Positions 25,136 through 33,710 of a stretch of 64,000 nt of DNA are shown piece by piece; position 1 is the stretch's first letter; every line of letters begins with the position of its first letter. This DNA comes from CAKUFA01 sp963618735 (GTDB taxonomy: Bacteria > Bacillota > Clostridia > Christensenellales > Aristaeellaceae): the NCBI GenBank assembly GCA_963618735.1, contig CAVEUM010000010.1, positions 1 to 64,000 of the forward strand, given 5' to 3'. The notes below the pieces were generated by a model. The model did not search any database. It was not told where the DNA came from and saw only the letters and a list, made by a program, of their open reading frames with translations. The position numbers were made by a program, and so were the translations under genes.

Positions 25136-25164
25136 TTGACAAAAAGAAAAATTTTCAGTATAGT
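25136..25164 (+). promoter_or_regulatory. Promoter for the ABC exporter operon
   Basis: TTGACA (25136-25141), 17-base spacer, TATAGT (25159-25164). Transcription would start near 25171. Confidence 0.88.
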
Positions 25165-25170
25165 AGCATG

Positions 25171-25290
25171 TGGTTAGCAATGTGCAACTGCAAAGCTAAC
25201 GAATGGTGGAACCTCTTCAGGAGGCTCTTTCTTTTGACCTGATAGTTATCATAGGCAAACTTGACCAGGGAAAGCAGGCGATGAACGAAC
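25171..25290 (+). promoter_or_regulatory. Structured leader of the ABC exporter operon
   Basis: About 120 bases without a gene. GTTAGC (25173-25178) pairs with GCTAAC (25195-25200), then GGTGGAACC and a short CCTC/GAGG hairpin followed by CTCTTTCTTTT, which could attenuate transcription. It is too short to be a T-box and matches no riboswitch known to me. Confidence 0.35.
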
Positions 25291-27030
25291 ATGATGATCA
25301 ACAAGCGATTGATCGGCACGGTGAAAGAAAGCAAAAAATACATCGCGGGCAATGTAGCCAGCCAGTGGGTTTCGCTGGCAGCAAACATCACCATGATGGT
25401 TGCCATTGCGAAAATGCTGCAGTGTCTGTACACGGGCACGAATGTGAACAACCAGATCCTTATTACGGCAGTGACGGCAGCAGCAGCCATGGTGGTACGG
25501 TTTGTGTGCTCCGTGCTGTCCAGCCGAATGAGCTACCTTTCGTCTAAGGCAGTGAAGAAAACGCTCCGTGAGATGATTTACGGGAAGCTTCTGCGGCTTG
25601 GTGCTTCCTACAAGGAACAGGCCAACACCTCCGAGGTGGTGCAGGTGGCGGTGGAAGGCGTAGATCAGCTGGAAACCTATTTCGGAGCCTATCTGCCGCA
25701 GTTTTTCTATGCAATGATTGCTCCGCTGACGCTGTTCATTGTGCTGAGCTTTGTTAGCCTGCCGGCGGCGGTCATTTTGCTGATCTGCGTTCCGCTGATT
25801 CCTGTGACCATCGTGATCATCCAGCGCTGGGCAAAGAAGCTGCTGAGCAAGTATTGGGGACAATATACCGCCCTGGGCGACACCTTCCTGGAGAATCTGC
25901 AGGGTCTGACCACCACGAAAATCTATCAGGCAGATGCGTTCAAGCACAAGGAAATGAACGAGCAGAGCGAGCACTTCCGCAAAATCACCATGAAAGTGCT
26001 GACCATGCAGCTCAATTCCATCACGATTATGGATATTATCGCGTATGGCGGAGCAGCACTGGGCGTTATCATGGCGGTTACGCAGCTGCAGGCAGGCGCA
26101 GTGGATCTCGCCGGGTGCCTTCTGATTATTCTGCTGGCGGCGGATTTCTTCCTTCCCATGCGCATGCTGGGCTCCTATTTCCATGTGGCCATGAATGGCA
26201 TGGCTGCCTCAGATAAGATTTTTCGCCTGCTGGATTTGCCGGAGCCTGAGCAAAAGACGGAAACGGTACCTGCGGACTGCACGGTTCAGTGCAAGCAGGT
26301 CGGCTTTGCTTACGAGGCGTCTCGTCAGGTACTGCAGAATGTCACCATGACATTCCCTCAGGGAAGCTTTACGGCTATTGTGGGCGAAAGCGGCTGCGGC
26401 AAGTCCACCATGGCGGCGATCCTCATGGGCAGAAACAAGGGCTACACAGGCGAAATCACCGTGGGCGGAAAAAGCCTGAAGGACATCAGCGAAGCAAGCC
26501 TGATGGAGAATTTCACGTATGTCAGCCATCAGAGCTACCTCTTTAAGGGGACGGTTCGGGAGAATCTCCTGATGGCTTGCCCGAATGCGGAGGATGAAAC
26601 CCTCTGGCAAGCGCTGGAGCAGGTAAAGCTGGCTGATTTCCTGCGGTCTGAAAAAGGCCTGGACACCATGCTGAACGAGAAAGCCTCGAATCTGTCTGGC
26701 GGACAATGTCAGCGTCTTGCGCTGGCTAGGGCACTATTGCACAATAGCCCCTTGTACATTTTCGATGAAGCAACCTCCAACATTGATGTGGAGAGCGAAA
26801 ATGACATCATGACCCAGATTCACACGCTGGCAAAAACCAAAACGGTGATTCTGATTTCACATCGCCTTGCAAACGTTGTGGATGCGGATACGATTTATAT
26901 GATGGACAAGGGCGCAGTGATTGAATCGGGCACGCACAGCGCACTCATTGCGCAGCATGGCGCATACGCGAAGCTGTGGAAGGCTCAGCAGGAACTGGAA
27001 AATTACGCCAGGGGAGGTGTGACGGAATGA
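25291..27030 (+). CDS. ABC exporter subunit, CydD-like (fused membrane and ATPase domains)
   Basis: 579 residues: a six-helix exporter membrane domain (1-320) and an ATPase domain (about 335-570) with Walker A GESGCGKST, signature NLSGGQCQRLALARA and Walker B FIFDEATS-type sequence. The block YTALGDTFLENLQGL in the membrane domain is typical of CydD-type subunits. CydDC exports cysteine or glutathione and supports cytochrome bd assembly; in strict anaerobes related pairs may export other thiols or peptides. It overlaps the next gene by 4 bases (ATGA), so both form a heterodimer. The ribosome site is weak (CAGGCG). No cydA or cydB is nearby. Confidence 0.85.
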   Translation: MMINKRLIGTVKESKKYIAGNVASQWVSLAANITMMVAIAKMLQCLYTGTNVNNQILITAVTAAAAMVVRFVCSVLSSRMSYLSSKAVKKTLREMIYGKLLRLGASYKEQANTSEVVQVAVEGVDQLETYFGAYLPQFFYAMIAPLTLFIVLSFVSLPAAVILLICVPLIPVTIVIIQRWAKKLLSKYWGQYTALGDTFLENLQGLTTTKIYQADAFKHKEMNEQSEHFRKITMKVLTMQLNSITIMDIIAYGGAALGVIMAVTQLQAGAVDLAGCLLIILLAADFFLPMRMLGSYFHVAMNGMAASDKIFRLLDLPEPEQKTETVPADCTVQCKQVGFAYEASRQVLQNVTMTFPQGSFTAIVGESGCGKSTMAAILMGRNKGYTGEITVGGKSLKDISEASLMENFTYVSHQSYLFKGTVRENLLMACPNAEDETLWQALEQVKLADFLRSEKGLDTMLNEKASNLSGGQCQRLALARALLHNSPLYIFDEATSNIDVESENDIMTQIHTLAKTKTVILISHRLANVVDADTIYMMDKGAVIESGTHSALIAQHGAYAKLWKAQQELENYARGGVTE

Positions 27031-28667
27031 AACGAAGCGGACTTCGGGTGATGACCCGCCTGATTGGCCTGGTTAAGCCGCTGACGGGCTACATGGTGCT
27101 GGCCATTGTCATGGGCTTGATTGGCCATCTGTTTGCATCCTTTATCACCATTTGCGGCGGTTATGCGATTCTTGGCGTCTTGCATCCGGAATATTCCATC
27201 AACGTTGGTGCCATTTTTGCAGCGACCCTGATTTTTGCACTGGTTCGCGGCATTCTGCGCTATGCGGAGCAATCCTGCAATCATTTTATCGCTTTCAAAC
27301 TGCTGGCACTAATCCGTGACAAGGTCTTCGGCGCTCTGCGGCGCCTGTGCCCTGCAAAGCTTGAGGGCAGGGATAAAGGCGACTTGATTTCCGTAATCAC
27401 ATCGGATATTGAACTGCTGGAAGTGTTCTACGCACACACCATTTCACCGATTGCGATTGCGGCACTGTTTACCATTGTGATGGTCTGCTTCATTGGCAGC
27501 TATCATGTGCTTCTGGGCGCGCTGGCGCTGGTGGCTTACGCGGTGGTGGGCATTGTGGTTCCGCTGATTGCGTCCAAGGCAAGCGGCGACAATGGTATTC
27601 GCTTCCGCACAAAGTCCGGTCAGCTTTCCGCCTTCGTGCTGGATAGTCTTCGCGGCCTGTCGGAAACCATTCAATACGGCCAGGGCAAGAAGCGCATGGA
27701 CGAGATGAACCGCATGACGGACGAGCTTGCCCAGGATGAAGAGCGCATGAAGCGTGTCGCTGGCCGCAATACCGCGGTTACCAACACCATCATCCTGTTC
27801 TTTGACCTGGTCATGCTGTTCCTGTCTGCGTCCCTGTGCGGCTTTGAAGGATGCCTGATTACCACCCTGGCGATGATGAGCTCCTTTGGCCCTGTTGTTG
27901 CGCTGGCAGCCTTGGGCACAACATTGCAGAATACCTTCGCTGCGGGCAATCGCGTACTGGATATTCTGGACGAAGTGCCCACGGTGGAGGAAGTGACAGG
28001 CAAGGAAGCGGTCGCTTTCCATGGGGCAGAGGTCAAAAATGTGACTTTCCGCTACGGGGAAGAAACGATCCTGAAGGATTTCTCTGTGAGCATGCCTGAA
28101 AAGAAGGTCATCGGCATTGTGGGCCGCTCAGGTTCGGGAAAATCTACCCTGCTGAAGCTGCTCATGCGCTTCTGGCAGGTGCAGGAGGGCAAGGTGGAAC
28201 TGTCCGGCAGAAGTGTGGATGACATCAACACGGACAATCTGCGAGCCATGGAGAGCTATGTAACGCAGGAAACGCACCTGTTCCACGACTCAATCCGCAA
28301 TAATCTCCGTATTGCGAAGTTGGATGCTACCGATGAAGAAATGATCACCGCGTGCAAAAAAGCATCGGTGCATGATTTCATTATGAGCCTGCCCCATGGC
28401 TATGATACAGAGGTTGGCGAGCTTGGCAGCACCCTGTCAGGCGGTGAGCGTCAGCGTCTGGGTCTGGCAAGAGCCTTTTTGCACAATGCGCCGTTCATGC
28501 TGCTGGACGAGCCGACATCGAATCTGGATAGCCTGAATGAGGCAGTCATTCTGCAGTCACTGCACCGTGAGTGCGCCGACAAGACCGTGGTGCTTGTATC
28601 GCATCGAAAGTCAACCATGGGTATTGCGGATACGGTTTATTCTGTTGAACAAGGGAGAATGAGCTAA
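27027..28667 (+). CDS. ABC exporter subunit, CydC-like (fused membrane and ATPase domains)
   Basis: 546 residues from ATG 27027, overlapping the first subunit by 4 bases with GGGAGGTG just before. Membrane domain (1-310) with six helices, ATPase domain (about 325-546) with Walker A GRSGSGKSTL, signature TLSGGERQRLGLARA and Walker B MLLDEPTS. Partner of the CydD-like subunit; together they form one exporter. The stop codon TAA shares its last A with the ATG of the next gene (TAATG), so translation of the three genes is coupled. Substrate unknown. Confidence 0.88.
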   Translation: MKRSGLRVMTRLIGLVKPLTGYMVLAIVMGLIGHLFASFITICGGYAILGVLHPEYSINVGAIFAATLIFALVRGILRYAEQSCNHFIAFKLLALIRDKVFGALRRLCPAKLEGRDKGDLISVITSDIELLEVFYAHTISPIAIAALFTIVMVCFIGSYHVLLGALALVAYAVVGIVVPLIASKASGDNGIRFRTKSGQLSAFVLDSLRGLSETIQYGQGKKRMDEMNRMTDELAQDEERMKRVAGRNTAVTNTIILFFDLVMLFLSASLCGFEGCLITTLAMMSSFGPVVALAALGTTLQNTFAAGNRVLDILDEVPTVEEVTGKEAVAFHGAEVKNVTFRYGEETILKDFSVSMPEKKVIGIVGRSGSGKSTLLKLLMRFWQVQEGKVELSGRSVDDINTDNLRAMESYVTQETHLFHDSIRNNLRIAKLDATDEEMITACKKASVHDFIMSLPHGYDTEVGELGSTLSGGERQRLGLARAFLHNAPFMLLDEPTSNLDSLNEAVILQSLHRECADKTVVLVSHRKSTMGIADTVYSVEQGRMS

Positions 28668-29002
28668 TGAACGTTGAAAGCAAGCGGGAGAGGGAAAAGA
28701 AAACTGTTTCCCTGATGATTCATCTGTACTGCCGCAAAAAGCATGGCGGAAAGGAGCTTTGTCCCGAGTGCGCGGCACTGGACGCCTACGCCCAGCAGCG
28801 CAGCGATAAATGCCCCTTCATGGAGACAAAAACCTTCTGCTCCAACTGCAAGGTGCATTGCTATAAGCCGGAAATGCGGGAGAAGATTCGCGAGGTCATG
28901 CGATTCTCTGGCCCGCGGATGATTTTCCATCATCCCATTATGGCCATTCGGCACGTCATTGAGTCGAAGAAGGAAAAGAAACGCCAGGAAAAAGCGGCCT
29001 GA
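28667..29002 (+). CDS. Small Cys-rich protein of the nitrous oxide-stimulated promoter family
   Basis: 111 residues, basic. Contains regularly spaced cysteines: LCPECAALDAYAQQR, CPF, then FCSNCKVHCYK, which is the core of the family named after a nitrous-oxide-stimulated promoter (PF11756). The cysteines likely bind zinc or a metal cluster. No biochemical role is established. Its start overlaps the stop of the exporter subunit, which hints that it works with or is regulated together with the exporter, for example in thiol or metal balance (inference). Confidence 0.8.
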   Translation: MNVESKREREKKTVSLMIHLYCRKKHGGKELCPECAALDAYAQQRSDKCPFMETKTFCSNCKVHCYKPEMREKIREVMRFSGPRMIFHHPIMAIRHVIESKKEKKRQEKAA

Positions 29003-29025
29003 AAGACGGCAACATGATCTTTGAT

Positions 29026-29069
29026 GAAAAAACACCCGCGGAGAGTTTGAAAGGCTCTTCGCGGGTGCG
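29026..29069 (-). terminator. Terminator for topB
   Basis: On the minus strand CACCCGCGAAGAG pairs with CTCTCCGCGGGTG around a short loop, followed by TTTTTTCATC. There is no T run in the plus direction, so it serves topB. The plus-strand operon ends in the same gap. Confidence 0.85.
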
Positions 29070-29074
29070 TTGCG

Positions 29075-31252
29075 TTACGGCTTCTTTTCGTAAACGATTG
29101 ATCTTGCAGTGGATGGTGCTTCGCTTCCATTGGGATAGAAGGCAATGGTGCTTTGATTCATGGTGATGACGCCTGTAGAGCCGCGCAGCTGTTTTTGACT
29201 GAGCAGCAACTGAACCAGCTTGGACGTTAGCTCTGGGCCGCCGCCGCGGGTCAGGCCATCCTTCCAGAGGGTGAAGTGGCAGCCGTTTGCCAGGTCAGAG
29301 CAGCAGAAGGACAGCTTTGTTTCCAGCACCTTTCCTTTGCCGCATAGCGGACACACGGTATCAGGCACTGCCTTGCCGGAGCTTGTCAGCTTCTTTTGCC
29401 CTTTTCGCTTGCGTTGAGGGTCTTCCGGAAAGCTTGCGCTGAGGTTGTTCTCCTTCGCGTAATTGGTGAGAAACGTGGTCAGGTTGCGGATGCCGTCCAT
29501 AAAGCGCATAGGATCCTGCTCGTTGCGGGCAATCTTGTCCAGCGCAAGTTCCCATTTGCCGGTCATGGCAGGGGAGGCAATTTCCTCAGGCATGATGGAA
29601 ATGAGCTGAACGCCCTTGTCGGTGGCCAGCAGATTCTTGCCTTTGCGCTCCACATAGCGCACCTGAATGAGACGCTCGATAATGGCGGCACGGGTGGCAG
29701 GGGTGCCGATGCCGCTGCCTTTCATCTGACGGGAAATTTCTTCATCATCGACTTCACGGCCGGCATTTTCCATGGCCGCCAGCAGGGAAGCGTCGTTGTG
29801 CTGGGCAGGGGGCTTGGTGGTATCCTCTTTTATGGAGGAATCCATCACGGTGCGGGTGTTGCCCTGGTGCAGGGGCGGCAGCACGGTTACGGCATCATCA
29901 TCAGCGCCCTTTTTCTTTTTGCTCTTTGCGGGCTTGCTCAAGGGCGGAACGGCACGCCAGCCGTTGTTGGTAATGACCTGACCCGTTGAGCGGAAAGTAT
30001 GGCAATCCACTTTGGTGATAACCTTGGTGGCATCGTACTCAAAGGCAGGGTAAAAAGCTGCCAGCAGACGCCTTGCAACCAGATCATACAGCGCGCGTTC
30101 ATCCTCCGAAAATTTGGAGGGATCTACGCGAACCGCGGTGGGGATCAGTGCATGGTGATCCGTGACCTTGGAGGCATCCACGGTGCGCTTGGAAACGGGG
30201 AGCTTTCCATCGGGCAGTGCACCAGGAACCATGGACTGGTATTCGCCGGGCAACAGCTTCATGGTGGTAACTACTTTGGGAATCATATCCGGCGGCAGGT
30301 AGCGGCTATCGGTGCGGGGGTAGGTGAGCGCCTTGTGCTTCTCATACAGATTCTGCGCCGTCTGCAGCGTTTTGTTGGCCGTAAAGCCAAGGAGCTTGTT
30401 GGCATCCCGCTGCAGGGAAGTCAGATCGTACAGCTGGGGCGGCGGATCCTTCTTGTGACTGGTCTCGGCGGAAATGACGGTGCCTGTCTGACCTTTGATG
30501 GAAGCGGCAATCACCCGCGCTTTTTCAGGGGAGGCAATGCGGGTGTCGTTTTCCTGCTGCGCATCGAACCAAATGCCTTTATAGTCGCCAAAGTCTGCTG
30601 TGACGGTGGAATAGCTTTCCGGCTTGAACTGCTCAATCTCCCTGCGACGCTTCACGAGAATGGCTAGCGTAGGTGTCTGCACACGGCCGACGGACAGCAG
30701 CGTGTTAAACCGAAGGGTGAAAGCACGGGTGCCATTCATGCCCACCAGCCAGTCTGCCTGTGAACGGCACTGCGCGGAGCGATACAGGCCATCATACTTG
30801 CTGCCGGGCTGAATGGCATGGAAACCCTCAGTAATGGCTTCGTCCGTCATGGAGTTAATCCATAGCCGCGAGAAGGGCTTTTTGCATCCGCATTTCTGGT
30901 AAATGTAGCGGAAAATCAACTCGCCTTCCCGCCCGGCATCGGTTGCGCAAATGAGACTGTCGGTATCGGCGTCATTCATCAGCTTGCTGACAACCTTGAA
31001 TTGATCTGCGGAGGCGGGAATGACCTTCAATGGAATATTCGCCGGCAGAATGGGGAGATCGCCGCTGTTCCAGCGCTTGTACCGCGCATCCAGTTCATCG
31101 GGCTCAACCAGTGTCACCAAATGGCCGACGGCCCAGGTCACAATATACTGATCATTGCACAAAAAGCCAGCGCCGCGCTCGCGGCACTTCAGCACACGGG
31201 CAATATCCCGCCCGACACTTGGCTTTTCAGCCAAAACAACAATCCGTCCGAT
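29075..31252 (-). CDS. topB: DNA topoisomerase III (type IA), probable ATC start
   Basis: 725 residues if it starts at ATC 31252. A type IA topoisomerase: Toprim domain with LAEKPSVGRDIARV and DAGREGE, the active-site Tyr in LTYPRTDSRYLP near residue 315, and a C-terminal zinc-type segment with CPLCGKG. It relaxes and decatenates DNA through a single-strand break. Start choice: the only in-frame standard start is TTG 31234, which has no ribosome site and cuts the first beta strand. AAAGGAGG lies exactly 8 bases before ATC 31252, which gives the normal N-terminus MGRIVVLAEKPSV. Monocistronic with its own terminator. Confidence 0.93.
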   Translation of the reverse strand: MGRIVVLAEKPSVGRDIARVLKCRERGAGFLCNDQYIVTWAVGHLVTLVEPDELDARYKRWNSGDLPILPANIPLKVIPASADQFKVVSKLMNDADTDSLICATDAGREGELIFRYIYQKCGCKKPFSRLWINSMTDEAITEGFHAIQPGSKYDGLYRSAQCRSQADWLVGMNGTRAFTLRFNTLLSVGRVQTPTLAILVKRRREIEQFKPESYSTVTADFGDYKGIWFDAQQENDTRIASPEKARVIAASIKGQTGTVISAETSHKKDPPPQLYDLTSLQRDANKLLGFTANKTLQTAQNLYEKHKALTYPRTDSRYLPPDMIPKVVTTMKLLPGEYQSMVPGALPDGKLPVSKRTVDASKVTDHHALIPTAVRVDPSKFSEDERALYDLVARRLLAAFYPAFEYDATKVITKVDCHTFRSTGQVITNNGWRAVPPLSKPAKSKKKKGADDDAVTVLPPLHQGNTRTVMDSSIKEDTTKPPAQHNDASLLAAMENAGREVDDEEISRQMKGSGIGTPATRAAIIERLIQVRYVERKGKNLLATDKGVQLISIMPEEIASPAMTGKWELALDKIARNEQDPMRFMDGIRNLTTFLTNYAKENNLSASFPEDPQRKRKGQKKLTSSGKAVPDTVCPLCGKGKVLETKLSFCCSDLANGCHFTLWKDGLTRGGGPELTSKLVQLLLSQKQLRGSTGVITMNQSTIAFYPNGSEAPSTARSIVYEKKP

Positions 31253-31327
31253 TTCTACCGCCTCCTTTGCTGCTGAATGGTCGGAAAAAGCTATCGTTCA
31301 TCTGACAGCACCTATTGAGTGTAAAAT

Positions 31328-31361
31328 TCCGCTGAGCATGGGCGCTCAGCGGAGTATTTTT
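31328..31361. terminator. Terminator hairpin between topB and the ATP-grasp gene
   Basis: TCCGCTGAGC (31328-31337) pairs perfectly with GCTCAGCGGA (31344-31353). GTATTTTTT follows on the plus strand and ATTTTAC on the minus strand. Since only minus-strand transcripts (ychF, ATP-grasp) reach it, it probably ends those. Confidence 0.75.
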
Positions 31362-31375
31362 TCATGGTTTGGTCT

Positions 31376-32386
31376 TCAAAGATCGATGAATTTCTCGAAC
31401 TCCGGAAGGATGCCGATGCCATCAGGATAGTGAGCGGCAAACTGCGGAATGGCGTGGCTGGGGAAGGAATTGCCCTCGATGAAGGTGGGGCCGTCCTCTG
31501 TAATGGCTACATCCCAGGCAACAAACCGCATCTGCGGCACCTTCTGCGCGGCCTTCAGGCACATCTGCTTGGCTTCTTCCCAGTAGGGAATGGTGAAACC
31601 CACAATGGGCGTTCCCGTCATGGGATGTTTCTCAAAGGTGTTGCCCTGCTTATCAGCACCAACGGTTTTCAGCATGCCGGTATCAACATCGATACGGGCA
31701 GCCATGCCGCCGCAGTCCACATTGTCCATGACCTTGCCGTTGCCGATGCGCAGGAAAGCGTACACAATGCCCTGCTGCTTATCACCAAGCAGGGTGGCAA
31801 TGCGGCAGGTGTTCACGGAAGTGGGGCACATTTCCGCCATCAGGTGATGCTGCACCACCATCTCTTCCAGAATGCCGATGCCCTTGTCGAGCATCAATTG
31901 CTTAAAGGCGGCGGGGCCATCCTTCCAGTCCTCTTCGGTGAATTTCAGAATGCCCTGGCCGCTGGAGCCTTCCAACGGCTTGCCGATGAGCTGCGTGTTG
32001 CCGCGCACAATGTCTTCCAGGGCTTCCGGGGAAGTCTGCTCATTGATCAGCAGCCATTTGCGGTGAATATCCTCGGCGAAGAGCTGATTGAACTGGGTCT
32101 TGTCATCGAAGAAATGCCAATAGGCCTTATCGTTCATGCGGCGGACGATATTGTTGGAGATGCCGCGGGTGATCACCGTTTTGCGCTGGTCATTGTTCAG
32201 CTTGTACATCTCAGCAATCTTATAGTCCACATAGCCTGCGTTGTATTTCAGCGCACAATCCAGCATGTCCTTCATCAGCCATGCGCGGGATTTTCCGCTG
32301 CGCTTCTCCAGCACACGGGTGGTTTCACGCATGCGCTTCCAGTCGATCTTTACAGCACGCTTCATAAAATAAGTCAGTCTGCTCAT
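31376..32386 (-). CDS. Sugar-transfer-associated ATP-grasp protein
   Basis: 336 residues. ATP-grasp fold: the GSSGQGI-type loop near residue 145 for ATP, an EEMV block, and a C-terminal metal-binding segment with DVAITEDGPTFIEGN, the usual E-x-N triad. It fits the ATP-grasp family found beside sugar-transfer and capsule genes (PF14397). Such enzymes join a carboxylate to an amine or thiol, but no substrate is known for this group. It starts 43 bases after ychF with no promoter between, so is co-transcribed. No glycosyltransferase is adjacent here. Confidence 0.75.
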   Translation of the reverse strand: MSRLTYFMKRAVKIDWKRMRETTRVLEKRSGKSRAWLMKDMLDCALKYNAGYVDYKIAEMYKLNNDQRKTVITRGISNNIVRRMNDKAYWHFFDDKTQFNQLFAEDIHRKWLLINEQTSPEALEDIVRGNTQLIGKPLEGSSGQGILKFTEEDWKDGPAAFKQLMLDKGIGILEEMVVQHHLMAEMCPTSVNTCRIATLLGDKQQGIVYAFLRIGNGKVMDNVDCGGMAARIDVDTGMLKTVGADKQGNTFEKHPMTGTPIVGFTIPYWEEAKQMCLKAAQKVPQMRFVAWDVAITEDGPTFIEGNSFPSHAIPQFAAHYPDGIGILPEFEKFIDL

Positions 32387-32429
32387 TGCCTTCAGATCCT
32401 TCCATTGTAGACGCGTAGACGAGCGTCCA

Positions 32430-33527
32430 TTAGACGTTGAAACGGAACAGGGTGATGTCGCCGTCCTTCATGACATAATCCTTGCCCTCGGAACGAACGA
32501 GACCCTTTTCCTTGCAGGCGGCCATGGAGCCAAGCTCTGCCAGCGTTTCAAAGGGAACAACCTCAGCACGAATGAAGCCCTTCTCGAAGTCCGTGTGGAT
32601 CTTGCCGGCAGCCTGGGGTGCCTTGGTGCCTTCCTTGATGGTCCATGCGCGGCACTCATCTTCGCCGGCGGTCAGGAAGGAGATGAGACCCAGCAGACGA
32701 TAGCAGGCGGTGATCAAGCGATCCAGACCGCTCTGACCGATGCCGAGCTCCTCAATGAATTCAGCCTTCTCGTCGGGATCCATCTGGGCGATTTCTTCTT
32801 CGATCTGTGCGGAAATGACCAGCATCTCAGCATGCTCAGCCTTGGCAATGGCATTCACCTTGTCCAGGCCGGGGATTTCGCTCGCGTCCTTGCCCAGGTC
32901 GCTGTCTGCGATGTTGGCGGCATAGATGACGGGCTTGGTGGTCAGCAGGAACCAGCTGTCCACGATTTCACGCTCTTCATCGGTGTAGGAATAGGTGCGG
33001 GCAGGCTTGCCGCTCTCCAGGTGGGCGTAAAGCTTTTCAGCCAGCTCAGCCTCTGCGCCGGCCTTCTTGTCGCCGCCGCGGAGGTTCTTCACTGCGCGAT
33101 CCTTGCGGCGCTGCACCGTGTCCATATCGGCAAAAATCAGCTCCAGGTTGATGGTTTCAATGTCGCGGGCAGGGTCGATGGAACCGTCCACGTGGATGAT
33201 GTTCTCATCCTCAAAGCAGCGCACAACGTGCACGATGGCGTCCACCTCACGGATGTGGCTGAGGAACTTGTTGCCCAGACCTTCACCGTGGCTGGCACCC
33301 TTTACCAGACCTGCAATATCAACAAATTCGATGGTGGTGGGGGTAACCTTCTTGGGATGATACATATTGGCCAGCACGTCAAGGCGGCTGTCAGGCACCA
33401 TCACAACACCTGTGTTGGGCTCAATGGTGCAGAAAGGGTAATTGGCGGCCTGTGCGCCAGCCTTTGTAATTGCATTGAAAAGTGTGCTCTTTCCCACGTT
33501 GGGAAGTCCCACAACGCCAAGCTTCAT
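32430..33527 (-). CDS. ychF: Ribosome-binding ATPase YchF
   Basis: 365 residues. Obg-family P-loop protein: GVVGLPNVGKSTLFN at the N-terminus, the switch region DIAGLVKGASHGEGLGN, and a C-terminal TGS domain. The NxxE-type G4 variant lets YchF prefer ATP over GTP. It binds the ribosome and is linked to oxidative-stress control and translation quality. The protein ends with the highly conserved KDYVMKDGDI..FRFNV block. Own promoter at 33571; followed by the ATP-grasp gene. Confidence 0.97.
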   Translation of the reverse strand: MKLGVVGLPNVGKSTLFNAITKAGAQAANYPFCTIEPNTGVVMVPDSRLDVLANMYHPKKVTPTTIEFVDIAGLVKGASHGEGLGNKFLSHIREVDAIVHVVRCFEDENIIHVDGSIDPARDIETINLELIFADMDTVQRRKDRAVKNLRGGDKKAGAEAELAEKLYAHLESGKPARTYSYTDEEREIVDSWFLLTTKPVIYAANIADSDLGKDASEIPGLDKVNAIAKAEHAEMLVISAQIEEEIAQMDPDEKAEFIEELGIGQSGLDRLITACYRLLGLISFLTAGEDECRAWTIKEGTKAPQAAGKIHTDFEKGFIRAEVVPFETLAELGSMAACKEKGLVRSEGKDYVMKDGDITLFRFNV

Positions 33528-33570
33528 ATCGGTACGTTCTCCTCTCGTGTTGATCCTCTACCAAAGACAT

Positions 33571-33599
33571 ATTATACTTGATAAAAATAAGAAAAGCAA
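33571..33599 (-). promoter_or_regulatory. Promoter for ychF
   Basis: TTGCTT (33599-33594), 17-base spacer, TATAAT (33576-33571). Divergent from the uppP promoter 29 bases away. Confidence 0.8.
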
Positions 33600-33627
33600 T
33601 AATATTGTAAAAATCCTTGCCGCAACC

Positions 33628-33656
33628 GTGACATGGGGGTGATTTAATGCTATAAT
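33628..33656 (+). promoter_or_regulatory. Promoter for uppP
   Basis: GTGACA (33628-33633), 17-base spacer, consensus TATAAT (33651-33656). Confidence 0.85.
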
Positions 33657-33710
33657 GTGCGTGTGTGTGCCTGAAGGCCACGATTGATTTCTTTGAAGGA
33701 GCTGTTTTCA

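Noticed and set aside
25200..25245. GGTGGAACC in the ABC exporter leader resembles the core of a T-box
   Set aside because: The leader from the predicted transcript start is only about 120 bases and shows no specifier stem; the match is too short, and the gene is not an amino-acid gene.
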